From Pseudarthrobacter chlorophenolicus (GTDB lineage Bacteria; Actinomycetota; Actinomycetes; Actinomycetales; Micrococcaceae), in assembly GCF_000962805.1 (NCBI RefSeq), contig NZ_JZTW01000001.1:682001-746000 (forward strand): a stretch of DNA of 64,000 nt, in the 5' to 3' direction. The first letter of the stretch is position 1, and the number at the start of each line of letters is the position of its first letter. The position numbers and the translations under genes were made by a program. The notes under the pieces were generated by a model, which was not told the DNA's origin, made no database searches, and saw only the letters and a list, made by a program, of their open reading frames with translations. Shown piece after piece: positions 1 to 8,515 of the stretch.

Positions 1-832
1 TCCTGACAGGTTCGAGCTCTCCCGCTGAACGCCGGTGCTGGTCAATCACCGGTTCATGCAGATTTCCGCCAGGGCTGTGCACCACGGTCCATCCCGTCAC
101 ATTCAGTTCGGGGAAGATATCCTGCATGGCGCGCACCACCTGCCCAAGTTGTGGCGGTGCGATGGCACGCCCTCCGTGGTTCAGCGTCCTGCCGTCCCAC
201 GCGTAGGCGCCCTTGGGAAGCAGCATGGACCCTACCAGCGCAAGCCGGTAGCCGGAGAGGACCGCGTGATCGATGTGGCTGTTGTCCGCGGGGGACAGGA
301 GGCCGTTGATGAGCCTGGCGGCCGGGATGGCCGGTAGAACCTGGCGGGTGAGGAGCTGCACCGTTCGCATCTCGCGCTGGATCCTCGCCTCGGCGCCGAA
401 GATGCCCCGTTTGCGCGGCATGCCGTGGACCTGCTGGCTGGCTTGGGCGAGTGGAACCAGCGGAACCATGCTGCCGTCGTCGTAGGGCGGCACATAAACG
501 GGCGGGTCTCCGGCCGTGTTGCGCGTCCCGGGCTGGCGGTGGACAGTAGCGGAGGCCCGGCTGCCGGCAGGCGGAGCGTCGAAGTGCGGACCACTGTCAG
601 CTGAACCGTCCTGGAAGGAGCCTGCCGCGTAGGACCGGTCGTACGCCTTGCGGCGCAGGGGATCGATAAGCGTTTCGTAAGCAGCCGTCACCTGCCGGAA
701 GGTTGCGGCATCGCCGCCCTGGTCCGGATGGGCCGATCGGGCAGCGCGGCGGTAGGCCAGCTTGATTTCCTTGTCGGTGGCGGTGACGGCCACTTTGAGG
801 ACCTGGTAGTGGGAACTGTTGCCCTCAGTCAA
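1..832 (-). CDS. J-domain (DnaJ-like) protein with a C-terminal domain of uncertain fold; 3' end off the window
   Basis: The frame is open from a TTG start at 832 to the window edge (277 residues visible). AAAAGGA lies seven bases before the TTG. Residues ~5-60 form a J-domain with the HPD signature (HPDQGGD), which stimulates the ATPase of a DnaK-type Hsp70. A low-complexity Ser/Ala/Pro linker follows. The C-terminal part contains IDHAVLSGYRLALVGSML and then KGAYAWDG, which loosely recalls NERD/PD-(D/E)XK nuclease-like domains; that similarity is my inference. There are no G/F-rich or zinc-finger regions, so it is not canonical DnaJ. It diverges from the lipoprotein gene to its right. Confidence 0.82.
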   Translation of the reverse strand, partial: MTEGNSSHYQVLKVAVTATDKEIKLAYRRAARSAHPDQGGDAATFRQVTAAYETLIDPLRRKAYDRSYAAGSFQDGSADSGPHFDAPPAGSRASATVHRQPGTRNTAGDPPVYVPPYDDGSMVPLVPLAQASQQVHGMPRKRGIFGAEARIQREMRTVQLLTRQVLPAIPAARLINGLLSPADNSHIDHAVLSGYRLALVGSMLLPKGAYAWDGRTLNHGGRAIAPPQLGQVVRAMQDIFPELNVTGWTVVHSPGGNLHEPVIDQHRRSAGELEPVR

Positions 833-880
833 ACACTCATCCTTTTCTCCATGCGCCGGCCCGGGGAATCGGGCCTGCCC

Positions 881-886
881 AGTCTA
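881..886 (-). promoter_or_regulatory. Putative -10 hexamer (TAGACT) for the J-domain gene
   Basis: On the minus strand TAGACT lies about 49 bases before the TTG start at 832, implying a leader of roughly 40 bases. I see no convincing -35. The same hexamer recurs upstream of several other genes here. Confidence 0.4.
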
Positions 887-972
887 GCCAGCGACCTTCC
901 CCAAGAGACGGCCACGGACCCTGTTCTCTCAACGTCTGTCCGGGCGGCTCCGGTTCCCGGCGGCCGGGAGTT

Positions 973-978
973 TAGACT
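973..978 (+). promoter_or_regulatory. Putative -10 hexamer (TAGACT) for the lipoprotein gene
   Basis: TAGACT lies 55 bases upstream of the likely start at 1033 and back to back with the minus-strand copy at 881-886, as expected for a divergent promoter pair. No clear -35 was found. Confidence 0.4.
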
Positions 979-1032
979 CGTTGGGGCACGGCCGAAGCGG
1001 CCGTCCGGGAACTGACTGGGGTGGAGATGGAG

Positions 1033-1734
1033 ATGCCGACGGCGGACAAGGCTGTGCGCGTAGGGCACCGGCGGGTGACGTTGAAGGCGCTCGCCGTCGG
1101 AGCCGCAGTGGTCGGCACCTTGCTGGTCGGGTGCAGCGTGGATGTCCGCGATCCCTCCGTTCCCGAACCTGTGCAGAGCCCGTCGACGCTTGCCACTCCT
1201 ACCATCACTCCTGGCCATGATGCTGCAGCCGTGGCTGCGCAGGACCTTCCCTTCAGCGCCGGTGGCATCCTGGCGCGCGGTGTTCCGGTAGGGCTGGCGG
1301 ACGGCCTGAAAGAAGCCCCGGGGTGGAAGCAGGTCAAGGACAACGTCGCCGGTGAAAGCCAATACCTTAAGGCAGACGGCTGCCTGGTGGCGGCGAAAGT
1401 CAGGGGTAACCAGTCGGCGTTGGCCAAGGGCGACGACCGTGAATCCACCGTGGCACTCTTCAAGTACCTGGATCCCACCATCCTGCCGGAGTACCTGAAG
1501 ACGGAGAAGTTGCGGTGGGGCGGCGATCCTGACGCGCCCGCCCGTACTGTCGAGGTGCTGGCGCTGGAGCCTGCCGTTCCGCAAGGCGGCCGGGCCACGG
1601 CAATCCTGGCCCGGCTCTTTGCTACAGCAGGTTCTTCGGTCTACGTCAGTGTGTCCTGCCCTGATGCCGCGTCCTTGGGGTCGGCACGTGGCGACGTCGC
1701 GAAGTTCCTGCCGGTCCTGCCGCCATCCAACTAG
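1033..1734 (+). CDS. Putative secreted lipoprotein of unknown function
   Basis: A 233-residue protein if it starts at ATG 1033, which has GGAG six bases upstream. In-frame starts at 1021 (GTG) and 1027 are possible. An Arg/Lys-containing n-region and a hydrophobic stretch end in the lipobox LLVGC (Cys34 from this start), so it should be exported, lipidated and anchored on the outer face of the membrane. The mature part begins with a Pro/Ser/Thr-rich spacer followed by a mixed alpha/beta globular region with no motif I recognise. It diverges from the J-domain gene and lies 135 bases before the desulfurase gene. Function is unassigned. Confidence 0.8.
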   Translation: MPTADKAVRVGHRRVTLKALAVGAAVVGTLLVGCSVDVRDPSVPEPVQSPSTLATPTITPGHDAAAVAAQDLPFSAGGILARGVPVGLADGLKEAPGWKQVKDNVAGESQYLKADGCLVAAKVRGNQSALAKGDDRESTVALFKYLDPTILPEYLKTEKLRWGGDPDAPARTVEVLALEPAVPQGGRATAILARLFATAGSSVYVSVSCPDAASLGSARGDVAKFLPVLPPSN

Positions 1735-1857
1735 CTGGTTCGTGGCGCTGCGTCCTGCTGCCGGGACGCTCAGTTCTGCTGTGCCCTGTTGCTCCAGCAT
1801 CAATGCGGATACACCTGTGGGTACACAACAGCCGGGAGCGGCGACTCCCCCGGGGGA

Positions 1858-1863
1858 TAGACT
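1858..1863 (+). promoter_or_regulatory. Putative -10 hexamer (TAGACT) giving a leaderless desulfurase mRNA
   Basis: TAGACT is followed by exactly six bases and then the GTG start at 1870, so transcription should begin at or next to the start codon. There is no Shine-Dalgarno sequence in the gap, in keeping with leaderless translation, which is common in Actinobacteria. Confidence 0.55.
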
Positions 1864-1869
1864 TGCAGC

Positions 1870-3093
1870 GTGTCCGCCTATCTCGACCACGCCGCCACCA
1901 CCCCACTTTCCGCCGAAGCGCTGGCCACCCTAACGCGCGAGTTGGCCCGTACCGGAAACCCGTCGTCGCTGCACGGCTCAGGGCGGCGGGCGCGCCGCAC
2001 TGTCGAGGATGCCCGGGAAATGGTGGCCGCCGCAGCGGGCGCACACCCCTCCGAAGTCATCTTCACCTCCGGCGGCACTGAGGCCGACAACCTCGCCGTC
2101 AAAGGCCTGTTCTGGTCCCGGGGGGCAGAGGATTCCGCGCGGCGGAGAATCCTCTGTTCCGCCGTCGAACACCACGCAGTGCTGGACACCGTGGAATGGC
2201 TGGAGCGGCACGAACACGCCGACGTTACGTGGCTGCCGGTAGACAGCAACGGCGTCGTGGACTTGGACGTCCTTGGCGCAGAGCTTGCGCGTGACCCCGG
2301 ATCCATTGCCCTGGTCACCGTGATGTGGGCCAACAATGAGGTGGGGACCATCCAGCCCGTTTCGCGGATTGTCGAGATGGCCCACGCGGCTGGCGTTCCC
2401 GTCCATTCGGATGCCGTCCAGGCCTTTGGCTCGCTGGAGGTGGACTTCAAGGCCTCTGGACTGGACGCCATGTCCGTATCGGCCCACAAGATCGGCGGGC
2501 CGGTGGGCGTGGGTGCGCTGCTCTTGGGCCGGGCAGTCAAGCTGACCCCGGTCCAGCACGGAGGGGGCCAGGAGCGCGATGTCCGCTCGGGAACCCTGGA
2601 TACCGCGTCCATCGCCGCTTTTGCCGCTGCTGCCCAGGGGGCCACATCGGCACTGGCCTCGGAATCCAGCAGGATCGCCGCCCTTCGGGACCGATTGATC
2701 GACGGCGTCCGGGAACGGGTGCCCGAAGCGGTCCTTCGCGGTGCGCCCGGCGATGGCCGGCTGCCCGGCAATGCCCACTTCACCTTCCCCGGGTGTGAAG
2801 GCGATTCGCTGTTGTTCCTCCTGGACCTGGCCGGGGTGGAGTCCTCAACCGGCTCTGCTTGCACCGCCGGGGTGCCGCGCCCCTCCCACGTACTCCTGGC
2901 CATGGGGCTTGATGAGGAAACCGCGCGTGGTGCGCAGCGCTTTACCCTTGGGCACGCGTCCACGGAAGCGGACGTGGAGGCACTGCTGGCAGCTCTCCCG
3001 GATGCCTGTGCCCGTGCGCGGCAGGCTGGGATGGCCGGGCATGAATCCTCCATCCAGACGGCCGCAACGGTGGCCCGCCGAGGCATGCGCTGA
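1870..3093 (+). CDS. Cysteine desulfurase (NifS/IscS-type, class V aminotransferase fold)
   Basis: A 407-residue PLP enzyme that takes sulfur from L-cysteine as an enzyme-bound persulfide and releases alanine. The N-terminal YLDHAATTP motif is typical. His101-His102 and Asp181 fit the cofactor pocket, Lys207 in SAHKIGG is the PLP lysine, and Cys331 in TGSACTAG is the sulfur-accepting cysteine. Length matches the IscS/NifS group. No iscU or iscR is adjacent. The next gene is mnmA, so its likely job is supplying sulfur for tRNA thiolation, although Fe-S or other acceptors are not excluded. The GTG start is supported by the leaderless promoter geometry. Confidence 0.95.
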   Translation: MSAYLDHAATTPLSAEALATLTRELARTGNPSSLHGSGRRARRTVEDAREMVAAAAGAHPSEVIFTSGGTEADNLAVKGLFWSRGAEDSARRRILCSAVEHHAVLDTVEWLERHEHADVTWLPVDSNGVVDLDVLGAELARDPGSIALVTVMWANNEVGTIQPVSRIVEMAHAAGVPVHSDAVQAFGSLEVDFKASGLDAMSVSAHKIGGPVGVGALLLGRAVKLTPVQHGGGQERDVRSGTLDTASIAAFAAAAQGATSALASESSRIAALRDRLIDGVRERVPEAVLRGAPGDGRLPGNAHFTFPGCEGDSLLFLLDLAGVESSTGSACTAGVPRPSHVLLAMGLDEETARGAQRFTLGHASTEADVEALLAALPDACARARQAGMAGHESSIQTAATVARRGMR

Positions 3094-3235
3094 CCTGCCG
3101 CCTTTACCGTCCGCGTGCGGACACGGGAGTCGATTTGCCGCCGGCCGTAGAATAGATAGGCGAGGATCGTTTTCCGGCACGAGCCGGCGGTCCGTCCAGG
3201 GCCAAGAGCCGAATACCTCCCACCAGAAAGCCAGC

Positions 3236-4372
3236 ATGCGAGTTCTAGCAGCCATGAGCGGCGGCGTTGATTCCGCCGTTGCAGCCGCCCGCGCCGTCGA
3301 GGCGGGCCACGACGTCGTCGGCGTCCACCTGGCGCTGTCCCGGATGCCTGGCACACTCCGGACCGGCAGCCGGGGCTGCTGCACCATTGAAGACTCGCGG
3401 GACGCATGGCGTGCTTGCGACGTACTCGGCATTCCCTATTACGTGTGGGATTTCTCGGAACGCTTCAAGGAAGATGTGGTCCAGGACTTCATCGACGAAT
3501 ACGCCGCGGGCCGAACGCCCAACCCCTGCATGCGCTGCAACGAACGGATCAAGTTTGCGGCGCTTCTCGAAAAGGCCATCGCCCTGGGCTTCGACGCGGT
3601 CTGCACCGGCCACTACGCCAAGGTCATCGAAGACTCCCAGGGGAACCGCGAGCTCCACCGTGCCGCGGACTGGGCCAAGGACCAGAGCTATGTGCTGGGC
3701 GTCCTGACCCACGAGCAGCTCAAGCACTCCATGTTCCCCCTTGCAGACACGCCGTCCAAGGCCGAGGTCCGGGCGGAAGCTGAACGCCGGGGTTTGTCGG
3801 TGGCCAACAAACCCGACAGCCACGACATCTGCTTCATCCCCGACGGCGACACTGCCGGATGGCTTGCCGAAAAGATCGACATGTCCACCGGGGACATCGT
3901 GGACGAAACCGGTGCCAAGGTTGGCGAGCACCCCGGGGCCAACGCCTTCACGGTGGGCCAGCGCCGCGGCTTGAAGCTTGGACGACCGGCCGCCGACGGC
4001 AAGCCCCGTTTCGTGCTGGAGATCCGGCCCAAGGAAAACAAAGTGGTCGTCGGCCCTGAAGCGCTGCTGGCCATCGACGAAATCCAGGGCATCAAAGTCT
4101 CCTGGGCCGGAATGCCCATCGAGGAAGTGGAAACCGGCGCGGAATTCGACTGCTATGCGCAGGTCAGGGCCCATGGGGACCCCGTGCCGGCGCGTGCCCG
4201 GATGTACGCTGATCCCGGCACCGCGGACGCCCCGGCCCGGCTTGTGGTCACGCTGACCGACCCGCTGCGTGGCGTGGCTCCCGGACAGACGGTTGTCCTG
4301 TACCAGGGCAGCCGGGTGCTTGGCCAGGCCACCATCGACGCCGCCCGTTCGCTTCAGCGCGCAGCGCTCTAG
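3236..4372 (+). CDS. mnmA: tRNA-specific 2-thiouridylase MnmA
   Basis: A 378-residue cytoplasmic enzyme that adenylates and then thiolates U34 of tRNA-Lys, -Glu and -Gln to make s2U34. The N-terminal ATP-pyrophosphatase loop is SGGVDS (residues 8-13). The two redox cysteines are Cys98 (NPCMRCN) and Cys199 (DICFIPDGD), nearly matching the E. coli positions. The C-terminal beta-barrel is intact. It sits 142 bases after the cysteine desulfurase and is closed by a strong terminator at 4409. The open frame extends upstream to 2741, but that part overlaps the desulfurase, so the ATG at 3236 is chosen. Confidence 0.96.
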   Translation: MRVLAAMSGGVDSAVAAARAVEAGHDVVGVHLALSRMPGTLRTGSRGCCTIEDSRDAWRACDVLGIPYYVWDFSERFKEDVVQDFIDEYAAGRTPNPCMRCNERIKFAALLEKAIALGFDAVCTGHYAKVIEDSQGNRELHRAADWAKDQSYVLGVLTHEQLKHSMFPLADTPSKAEVRAEAERRGLSVANKPDSHDICFIPDGDTAGWLAEKIDMSTGDIVDETGAKVGEHPGANAFTVGQRRGLKLGRPAADGKPRFVLEIRPKENKVVVGPEALLAIDEIQGIKVSWAGMPIEEVETGAEFDCYAQVRAHGDPVPARARMYADPGTADAPARLVVTLTDPLRGVAPGQTVVLYQGSRVLGQATIDAARSLQRAAL

Positions 4373-4408
4373 GACATTTCCCCAGGCCGGGCAGCTGCCC
4401 GCCCCCAC

Positions 4409-4441
4409 GACGCCGCCCGGCGCAGTCCGGGTGGCGTCTTT
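4409..4441 (+). terminator. Intrinsic terminator after mnmA
   Basis: A 12-bp GC-rich stem (GACGCCGCCCGG paired with CCGGGTGGCGTC, one G-T pair) with a six-base loop (CGCAGT) is followed by TTTG. It lies 37 bases after the mnmA stop. Confidence 0.85.
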
Positions 4442-4499
4442 GCCGTGCCTCCCCTTGACCGGCAGTGCGAAGAAAACATCTGTTGCCCTAGGTAAATTT

Positions 4500-4515
4500 T
4501 GTGTCTCAACTCACA
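4500..4515 (+). promoter_or_regulatory. CRP/GlxR-like palindrome upstream of the dipeptide ABC operon
   Basis: TGTGT-CTCAAC-TCACA differs from the consensus TGTGA-N6-TCACA by one base. It lies 126 bases before the substrate-binding protein start, in a 268-base region with no gene. Control of peptide uptake by a cAMP-responsive regulator is plausible, but no promoter elements could be fixed relative to it. Confidence 0.4.
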
Positions 4516-4640
4516 GGATTGGCGCTCCTGGGTGCTGACTCTCTGATTGAATCTACCCATCAGCACTGCGCGCCGCTGCCCGGGCTCATGCGCCTTTTCG
4601 TGGCCGGCGCGCAGGTACTCATCGGACAGAAAGTTCAGAG

Positions 4641-6272
4641 ATGACCAAGAGCAACAAAGCACTGCACAGCGCCATCGCGCTGGCAGGCATCTCCGCACTC
4701 GCACTGACGGCCTGCACGGGCCCGTCGGGCGGAGGCGGAACCTCCACGAACGGCAGCGGAGGCAGCACGATTACCCTCGGGACGACTGACAAAGTGGTCA
4801 CGCTCGACCCCGCAGGTTCCTATGACGCCGGTTCCTTCCTGGTGATGAACCAGGTCTACCCCTTCCTGCTGAACGCCAAGCCCGGAAGTGCGGACGCTTC
4901 GCCCGACATCGCTGAATCAGCGTCCTTCACCGCCCCTACCGAGTACACGGTCAAGCTGAAATCCGGCCTGAAGTTCGCCAACGGCCATGCGCTCACTTCG
5001 TCTGATGTGAAGTTCTCCATCGACCGCGTGGTGAAGATCGCGGACCCCAACGGCCCGGCGTCGCTGCTGAGCAACCTGGAATCCGTTGAGGCGACCGACG
5101 ACACCACCGTCGTGTTCAAGCTCAAGGCCGCAAACGACCAGGTCTTCCCGGGCGTCCTGGCCTCAAACTCGGGACCCATCATCGACGAGGAAGTCTTCCC
5201 GGCGGACAAGGTCATGGGTGACGACGACATCGTCAAGGCCAAGCCTTTCGCTGGCCCCTACAGCATCGACAGCTACAAGAAGAACGAGCTCATCAGCCTG
5301 AGCGTCAACCCTGACTACCAGGGACTGCTCGGCAAGCCCGCCAACGACGGCGCCAACATCAAGTACTACGCCGATGCGAACAACCTCAAGCTGGATATCC
5401 AGCAGGGCAACATCGATGTCGCCGGCCGGTCGCTGACCGCCACGGACGTGGCTGACTTGGAGAAGGATTCCAAGGTCAAGGTCCACAAGGGTCCGGGCGG
5501 CGAGCTGCGGTACATCGTCTTCAACTTCGACACCATGCCGTTCGGTGCGAAGACCCCCGAGGCGGACCCCGCAAAGGCCCTGGCCGTGCGCCAGGCCATG
5601 GCCAACATCGTGGACCGTGACGCCATCGCCGACCAGGTCTACAAGGGGACGTACCTGCCTGCATACTCCGTGGTCCCGGAAGGATTCCTCGGCGCAAAGC
5701 AGCCGCTGAAAGACCTCTACGGAGATGGCGGCAAGCCGAGCCTGGACAAAGCCAAGAAGGTCTTCGCCGACGCCGGAATCAGCGGCCCGGTCACCATCAA
5801 GCTCCAGTACAACCCGGACCACTACGGCAGCTCCTCAGGTGACGAATACGCCATGATCAAGGAACAGCTGGAAAAGTCCGGCCTGTTCACCGTGAACCTG
5901 CAGTCCACCGAATGGGTCACCTACTCAAAGGACCGGACCGCCGACGCCTACCCGGTGTACCAGCTGGGCTGGTTCCCCGATTACTCCGATCCCGATAACT
6001 ACCTCACCCCGTTCTTCGTTCCGGGGAACTTCCTGAAGAACCACTACGACAACGCAGACGTTGCCGCCCTGATCCAGAAGCAGCTGACCACGGTGGACAA
6101 GGACGAGCGCGTCAAGATCCTGGGCGAAACCCAGGACGCCGTTGCCAAGGATCTTTCCACCCTGCCCTTGCTCCAGGGTGCCCAGGTCCTGGTGGCCGGT
6201 GCCGACGTCAAGGGCGTGGATACCACCCTGGACGCTTCGTTCAAGACCCGCCTGGGTGTTATCTCCAAGTAG
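4641..6272 (+). CDS. Dipeptide/oligopeptide ABC transporter substrate-binding lipoprotein (SBP family 5)
   Basis: A 543-residue lipoprotein that captures peptides or similar solutes outside the membrane and delivers them to the permeases encoded next. The signal peptide ends in the lipobox LTAC (Cys25), followed by a Gly/Ser-rich tether. Family-5 features are clear: a TLDPAGSYDAG segment, the early FANGHALTSSDVKFS region and a C-terminal hinge with QLGWFPDYSDPDNY. Length is typical of DppA/OppA. It is the first gene of an apparent four-gene operon and is separated from the first permease by 123 bases with two stem-loops, suggesting higher expression than the membrane parts. Exact substrate is unknown. 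Confidence 0.92.
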   Translation: MTKSNKALHSAIALAGISALALTACTGPSGGGGTSTNGSGGSTITLGTTDKVVTLDPAGSYDAGSFLVMNQVYPFLLNAKPGSADASPDIAESASFTAPTEYTVKLKSGLKFANGHALTSSDVKFSIDRVVKIADPNGPASLLSNLESVEATDDTTVVFKLKAANDQVFPGVLASNSGPIIDEEVFPADKVMGDDDIVKAKPFAGPYSIDSYKKNELISLSVNPDYQGLLGKPANDGANIKYYADANNLKLDIQQGNIDVAGRSLTATDVADLEKDSKVKVHKGPGGELRYIVFNFDTMPFGAKTPEADPAKALAVRQAMANIVDRDAIADQVYKGTYLPAYSVVPEGFLGAKQPLKDLYGDGGKPSLDKAKKVFADAGISGPVTIKLQYNPDHYGSSSGDEYAMIKEQLEKSGLFTVNLQSTEWVTYSKDRTADAYPVYQLGWFPDYSDPDNYLTPFFVPGNFLKNHYDNADVAALIQKQLTTVDKDERVKILGETQDAVAKDLSTLPLLQGAQVLVAGADVKGVDTTLDASFKTRLGVISK

Positions 6273-6303
6273 TCCGGCCAATTCTGCCCACGGCGGGCAA
6301 TGA

Positions 6304-6359
6304 GGCGGGGTGCACCAGCATCCCGCCCTGTTGGCCGCCCCCAGCCAATCCTGTGGGGG
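6304..6359 (+). other. Two intercistronic stem-loops after the substrate-binding protein gene
   Basis: The first is a 10-bp stem (GGCGGGGTGC/GCATCCCGCC, one G-T pair) with loop ACCA at 6304-6327. The second pairs CCCCCA (6338-6343) with TGGGGG (6354-6359). Neither is followed directly by a T-run. Such structures often stabilise the 3' end of the binding-protein message or cause partial termination. Confidence 0.55.
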
Positions 6360-6395
6360 AGCAATGGCGCGGGCTTTAGCTTTTTAGGTAATCCG

Positions 6396-7487
6396 ATGAC
6401 CACATTGATTGAAGCGCCGCCGGAAGATTCCGACGGCCTGTTGCCGGCCAAGAAGAAGTCGTCCGGCGGGGGACTTGGCCAGTACATCCTGATCCGTTTC
6501 CTCCTGATTTTCCCCACTATCCTCATCCTGGTCACCATGGTGTTCTTCCTCATGCGGATCACAGGAGACCCCATCACCGCCGCAATGGGCGGCAGGCTGC
6601 CGCCCGACCAACTGCAGCAGCGGATCACCGCCGCCGGGTACGACCGGCCGATCCTGGTGCAGTACTTCGAATACCTGGGCCAGCTGGTGACCGGCAACTT
6701 CGGGACCACGCTGTCCGATAACCGGAAAGTGACCGAAATGCTCGGCACCTACGGGTCCGCCACCCTGGAACTGAGCATCAACGCGCTGATCGTGGCACTT
6801 CTCGTCGGCATTCCACTGGGCATGCTGGCGGCACACCGCAGGGACCACGTTCCGGATGCCGTCCTGCGCATTTTCGCAATTCTCTGCTACGCCACGCCCG
6901 TATTCTTTGCCGGACTGCTGCTGAAGCTGACGTTCTCCGTCTGGCTGGGCTGGTTGCCGGTGGCTGGACGGGCGAAGACATCAACCGAGCTGGCCCTGAC
7001 ATCGCTCCAGGCTCCCACGGGAATCTATTGGCTTGACGCATTGCGCAGCGGAAACATGGCAGCCCTGGGCGACGTCATGGCCCACGCTGTGCTTCCGGCC
7101 GTCGCCCTGGGCCTGCTGACGGCAGGAATTTTCCTCCGCCTCGTGCGAACCAACGTCATTGGCACACTCGGCAAGGACTATGTCGAAGCGGGCCGTTCGC
7201 GCGGGGTCAGCGAGTTCAGGCTGGTGACCAAGCACGCGTACAAGCCGGCACTGATTCCGATCATTACCGTGATGGGATTGCAGATCGCCGTGATGCTCGG
7301 TGGTGCAGTCCTGACTGAGAAGACGTTCGAATGGAAGGGGCTCGGATTCCAGCTGGCAACGTATCTCACGGCCCGTGACTACGTTGCAGTCCAGGGCATT
7401 GTGGTGCTCCTGGCAGTCATCGTCGCCACCACCAACTTCATCGTGGACGTTGTCGCCGCGCTGATCGACCCGCGGGTGAGGTACTGA
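6396..7487 (+). CDS. Peptide ABC transporter permease (DppB/OppB-like)
   Basis: A 363-residue inner-membrane protein forming half of the translocation channel. It has one N-terminal transmembrane helix, a large periplasmic-side loop, and about five further helices with the binding-protein-dependent permease domain. The EAA-type loop reads EAGRSRGVSEFRLVTKHAYK. The ATG at 6396 is preferred because it follows AGG at a suitable distance and gives the usual short cytoplasmic tail; the frame is open back to 6300. Two bases separate its stop from the next start, so the permeases are surely co-transcribed. Confidence 0.93.
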   Translation: MTTLIEAPPEDSDGLLPAKKKSSGGGLGQYILIRFLLIFPTILILVTMVFFLMRITGDPITAAMGGRLPPDQLQQRITAAGYDRPILVQYFEYLGQLVTGNFGTTLSDNRKVTEMLGTYGSATLELSINALIVALLVGIPLGMLAAHRRDHVPDAVLRIFAILCYATPVFFAGLLLKLTFSVWLGWLPVAGRAKTSTELALTSLQAPTGIYWLDALRSGNMAALGDVMAHAVLPAVALGLLTAGIFLRLVRTNVIGTLGKDYVEAGRSRGVSEFRLVTKHAYKPALIPIITVMGLQIAVMLGGAVLTEKTFEWKGLGFQLATYLTARDYVAVQGIVVLLAVIVATTNFIVDVVAALIDPRVRY

Positions 7488-7489
7488 CC

Positions 7490-8515
7490 ATGTCCACAAC
7501 TGAAGCTCCGGTACCCGTGGCCAATCCGCGGTCCTCTTTCTTCCTGCGGCTCCCGGTGGTGTCACATGTGCGCCAAAGCGTGGGACTGCAGCGCGGGATG
7601 CTCATCATGGGCCTCGTCCTGACAGCAGTGTTTCTCCTGACCGCACTGCTGGCCCCCTTTATCGCTCCGTTCGGGTTCGCCCAGCTGTCTGACGGCGACG
7701 GAAACTTTCCCGCCCAGCAGCCGCCCGGCGGCAAGCATCCGCTGGGCACCACCGTGGGCGGCTACGACGTCCTTTCCCGCGTGATGTGGGGAACCCAGAC
7801 GGCACTGCTGGTCATCATCATCGCCGTCGTGCTGTCCATCTTCGCCGGCGTCATCCTAGGCCTCGTCAGCGGCTACATCGGCGGCTGGCTTGACCGGATC
7901 CTGGTGGTGGTAGCGGACGCCATCTACGCCTTCCCTTCGCTGCTGCTGGCGATCGTCATGGCCATCGTGATCAGCGGGGGACAGTCCAGCCTCTTCGGTG
8001 GCGTCATGGCCGCGGCCATATCCATCACCGTGGTGTTCATCCCGCAGTATTTCCGGGTCATCAGGGCCGAAACCATCAGGCTCAAAGCCGAACCGTTCGT
8101 TGAGTCCGCAAAGGTGGTGGGTGCGTCGAACCTGCGCATCATCACCCGCCACATCTACCGGAACGCCACGCGGACACTGCCACTGATCTTCACACTCAAT
8201 GCGTCCGAGGCGATCCTCACCCTCGCCGCACTGGGTTTCCTGGGCTTCGGCATCGAACCCAGCTCGGCCTCCGAATGGGGCTTTGACCTTAGCAAGGCCC
8301 TTGCCGACACCACCTCCGGTATCTGGTGGACGGGAGTCTTCCCGGGCCTGGCCATTGTGTGGGTGGTCCTCGGCCTGACGCTGGTGGGTGAAAGCATCAA
8401 CGACCTCAACGATCCCCGCCTGCGCGGCCGTAAGCGGGCAAACCGCAAGGCTCCGGCCGCTTCTCCCGCCGCCAACGCGGCCCCGGGACCTGACACAGAA
8501 TCGAGCAACCCGTGA
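7490..8515 (+). CDS. Peptide ABC transporter permease (DppC/OppC-like)
   Basis: A 341-residue second permease that pairs with the preceding DppB-like subunit. It has an N-terminal membrane anchor, the LGTTVGGYDVLSRVMWGTQTA segment typical of OppC-type proteins, several helices, and an EAA loop (ESAKVVGASNLRIITRHIYR) that docks the ATPase. The C-terminal tail is charged and Ala/Pro-rich. Its TGA stop overlaps the GTG start of the ATPase gene by four bases (GTGA), indicating translational coupling. Confidence 0.93.
   Translation: MSTTEAPVPVANPRSSFFLRLPVVSHVRQSVGLQRGMLIMGLVLTAVFLLTALLAPFIAPFGFAQLSDGDGNFPAQQPPGGKHPLGTTVGGYDVLSRVMWGTQTALLVIIIAVVLSIFAGVILGLVSGYIGGWLDRILVVVADAIYAFPSLLLAIVMAIVISGGQSSLFGGVMAAAISITVVFIPQYFRVIRAETIRLKAEPFVESAKVVGASNLRIITRHIYRNATRTLPLIFTLNASEAILTLAALGFLGFGIEPSSASEWGFDLSKALADTTSGIWWTGVFPGLAIVWVVLGLTLVGESINDLNDPRLRGRKRANRKAPAASPAANAAPGPDTESSNP

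Noticed and set aside
2741..3235. Upstream extension of mnmA by 165 codons
   Set aside because: The extension runs inside the desulfurase gene in another frame, and MnmA homologues begin at [13 protein letters not shown].
1878..3407. 509-codon frame antisense to the desulfurase and mnmA start
   Set aside because: Ser/Arg/Pro-rich shadow translation with no domain.
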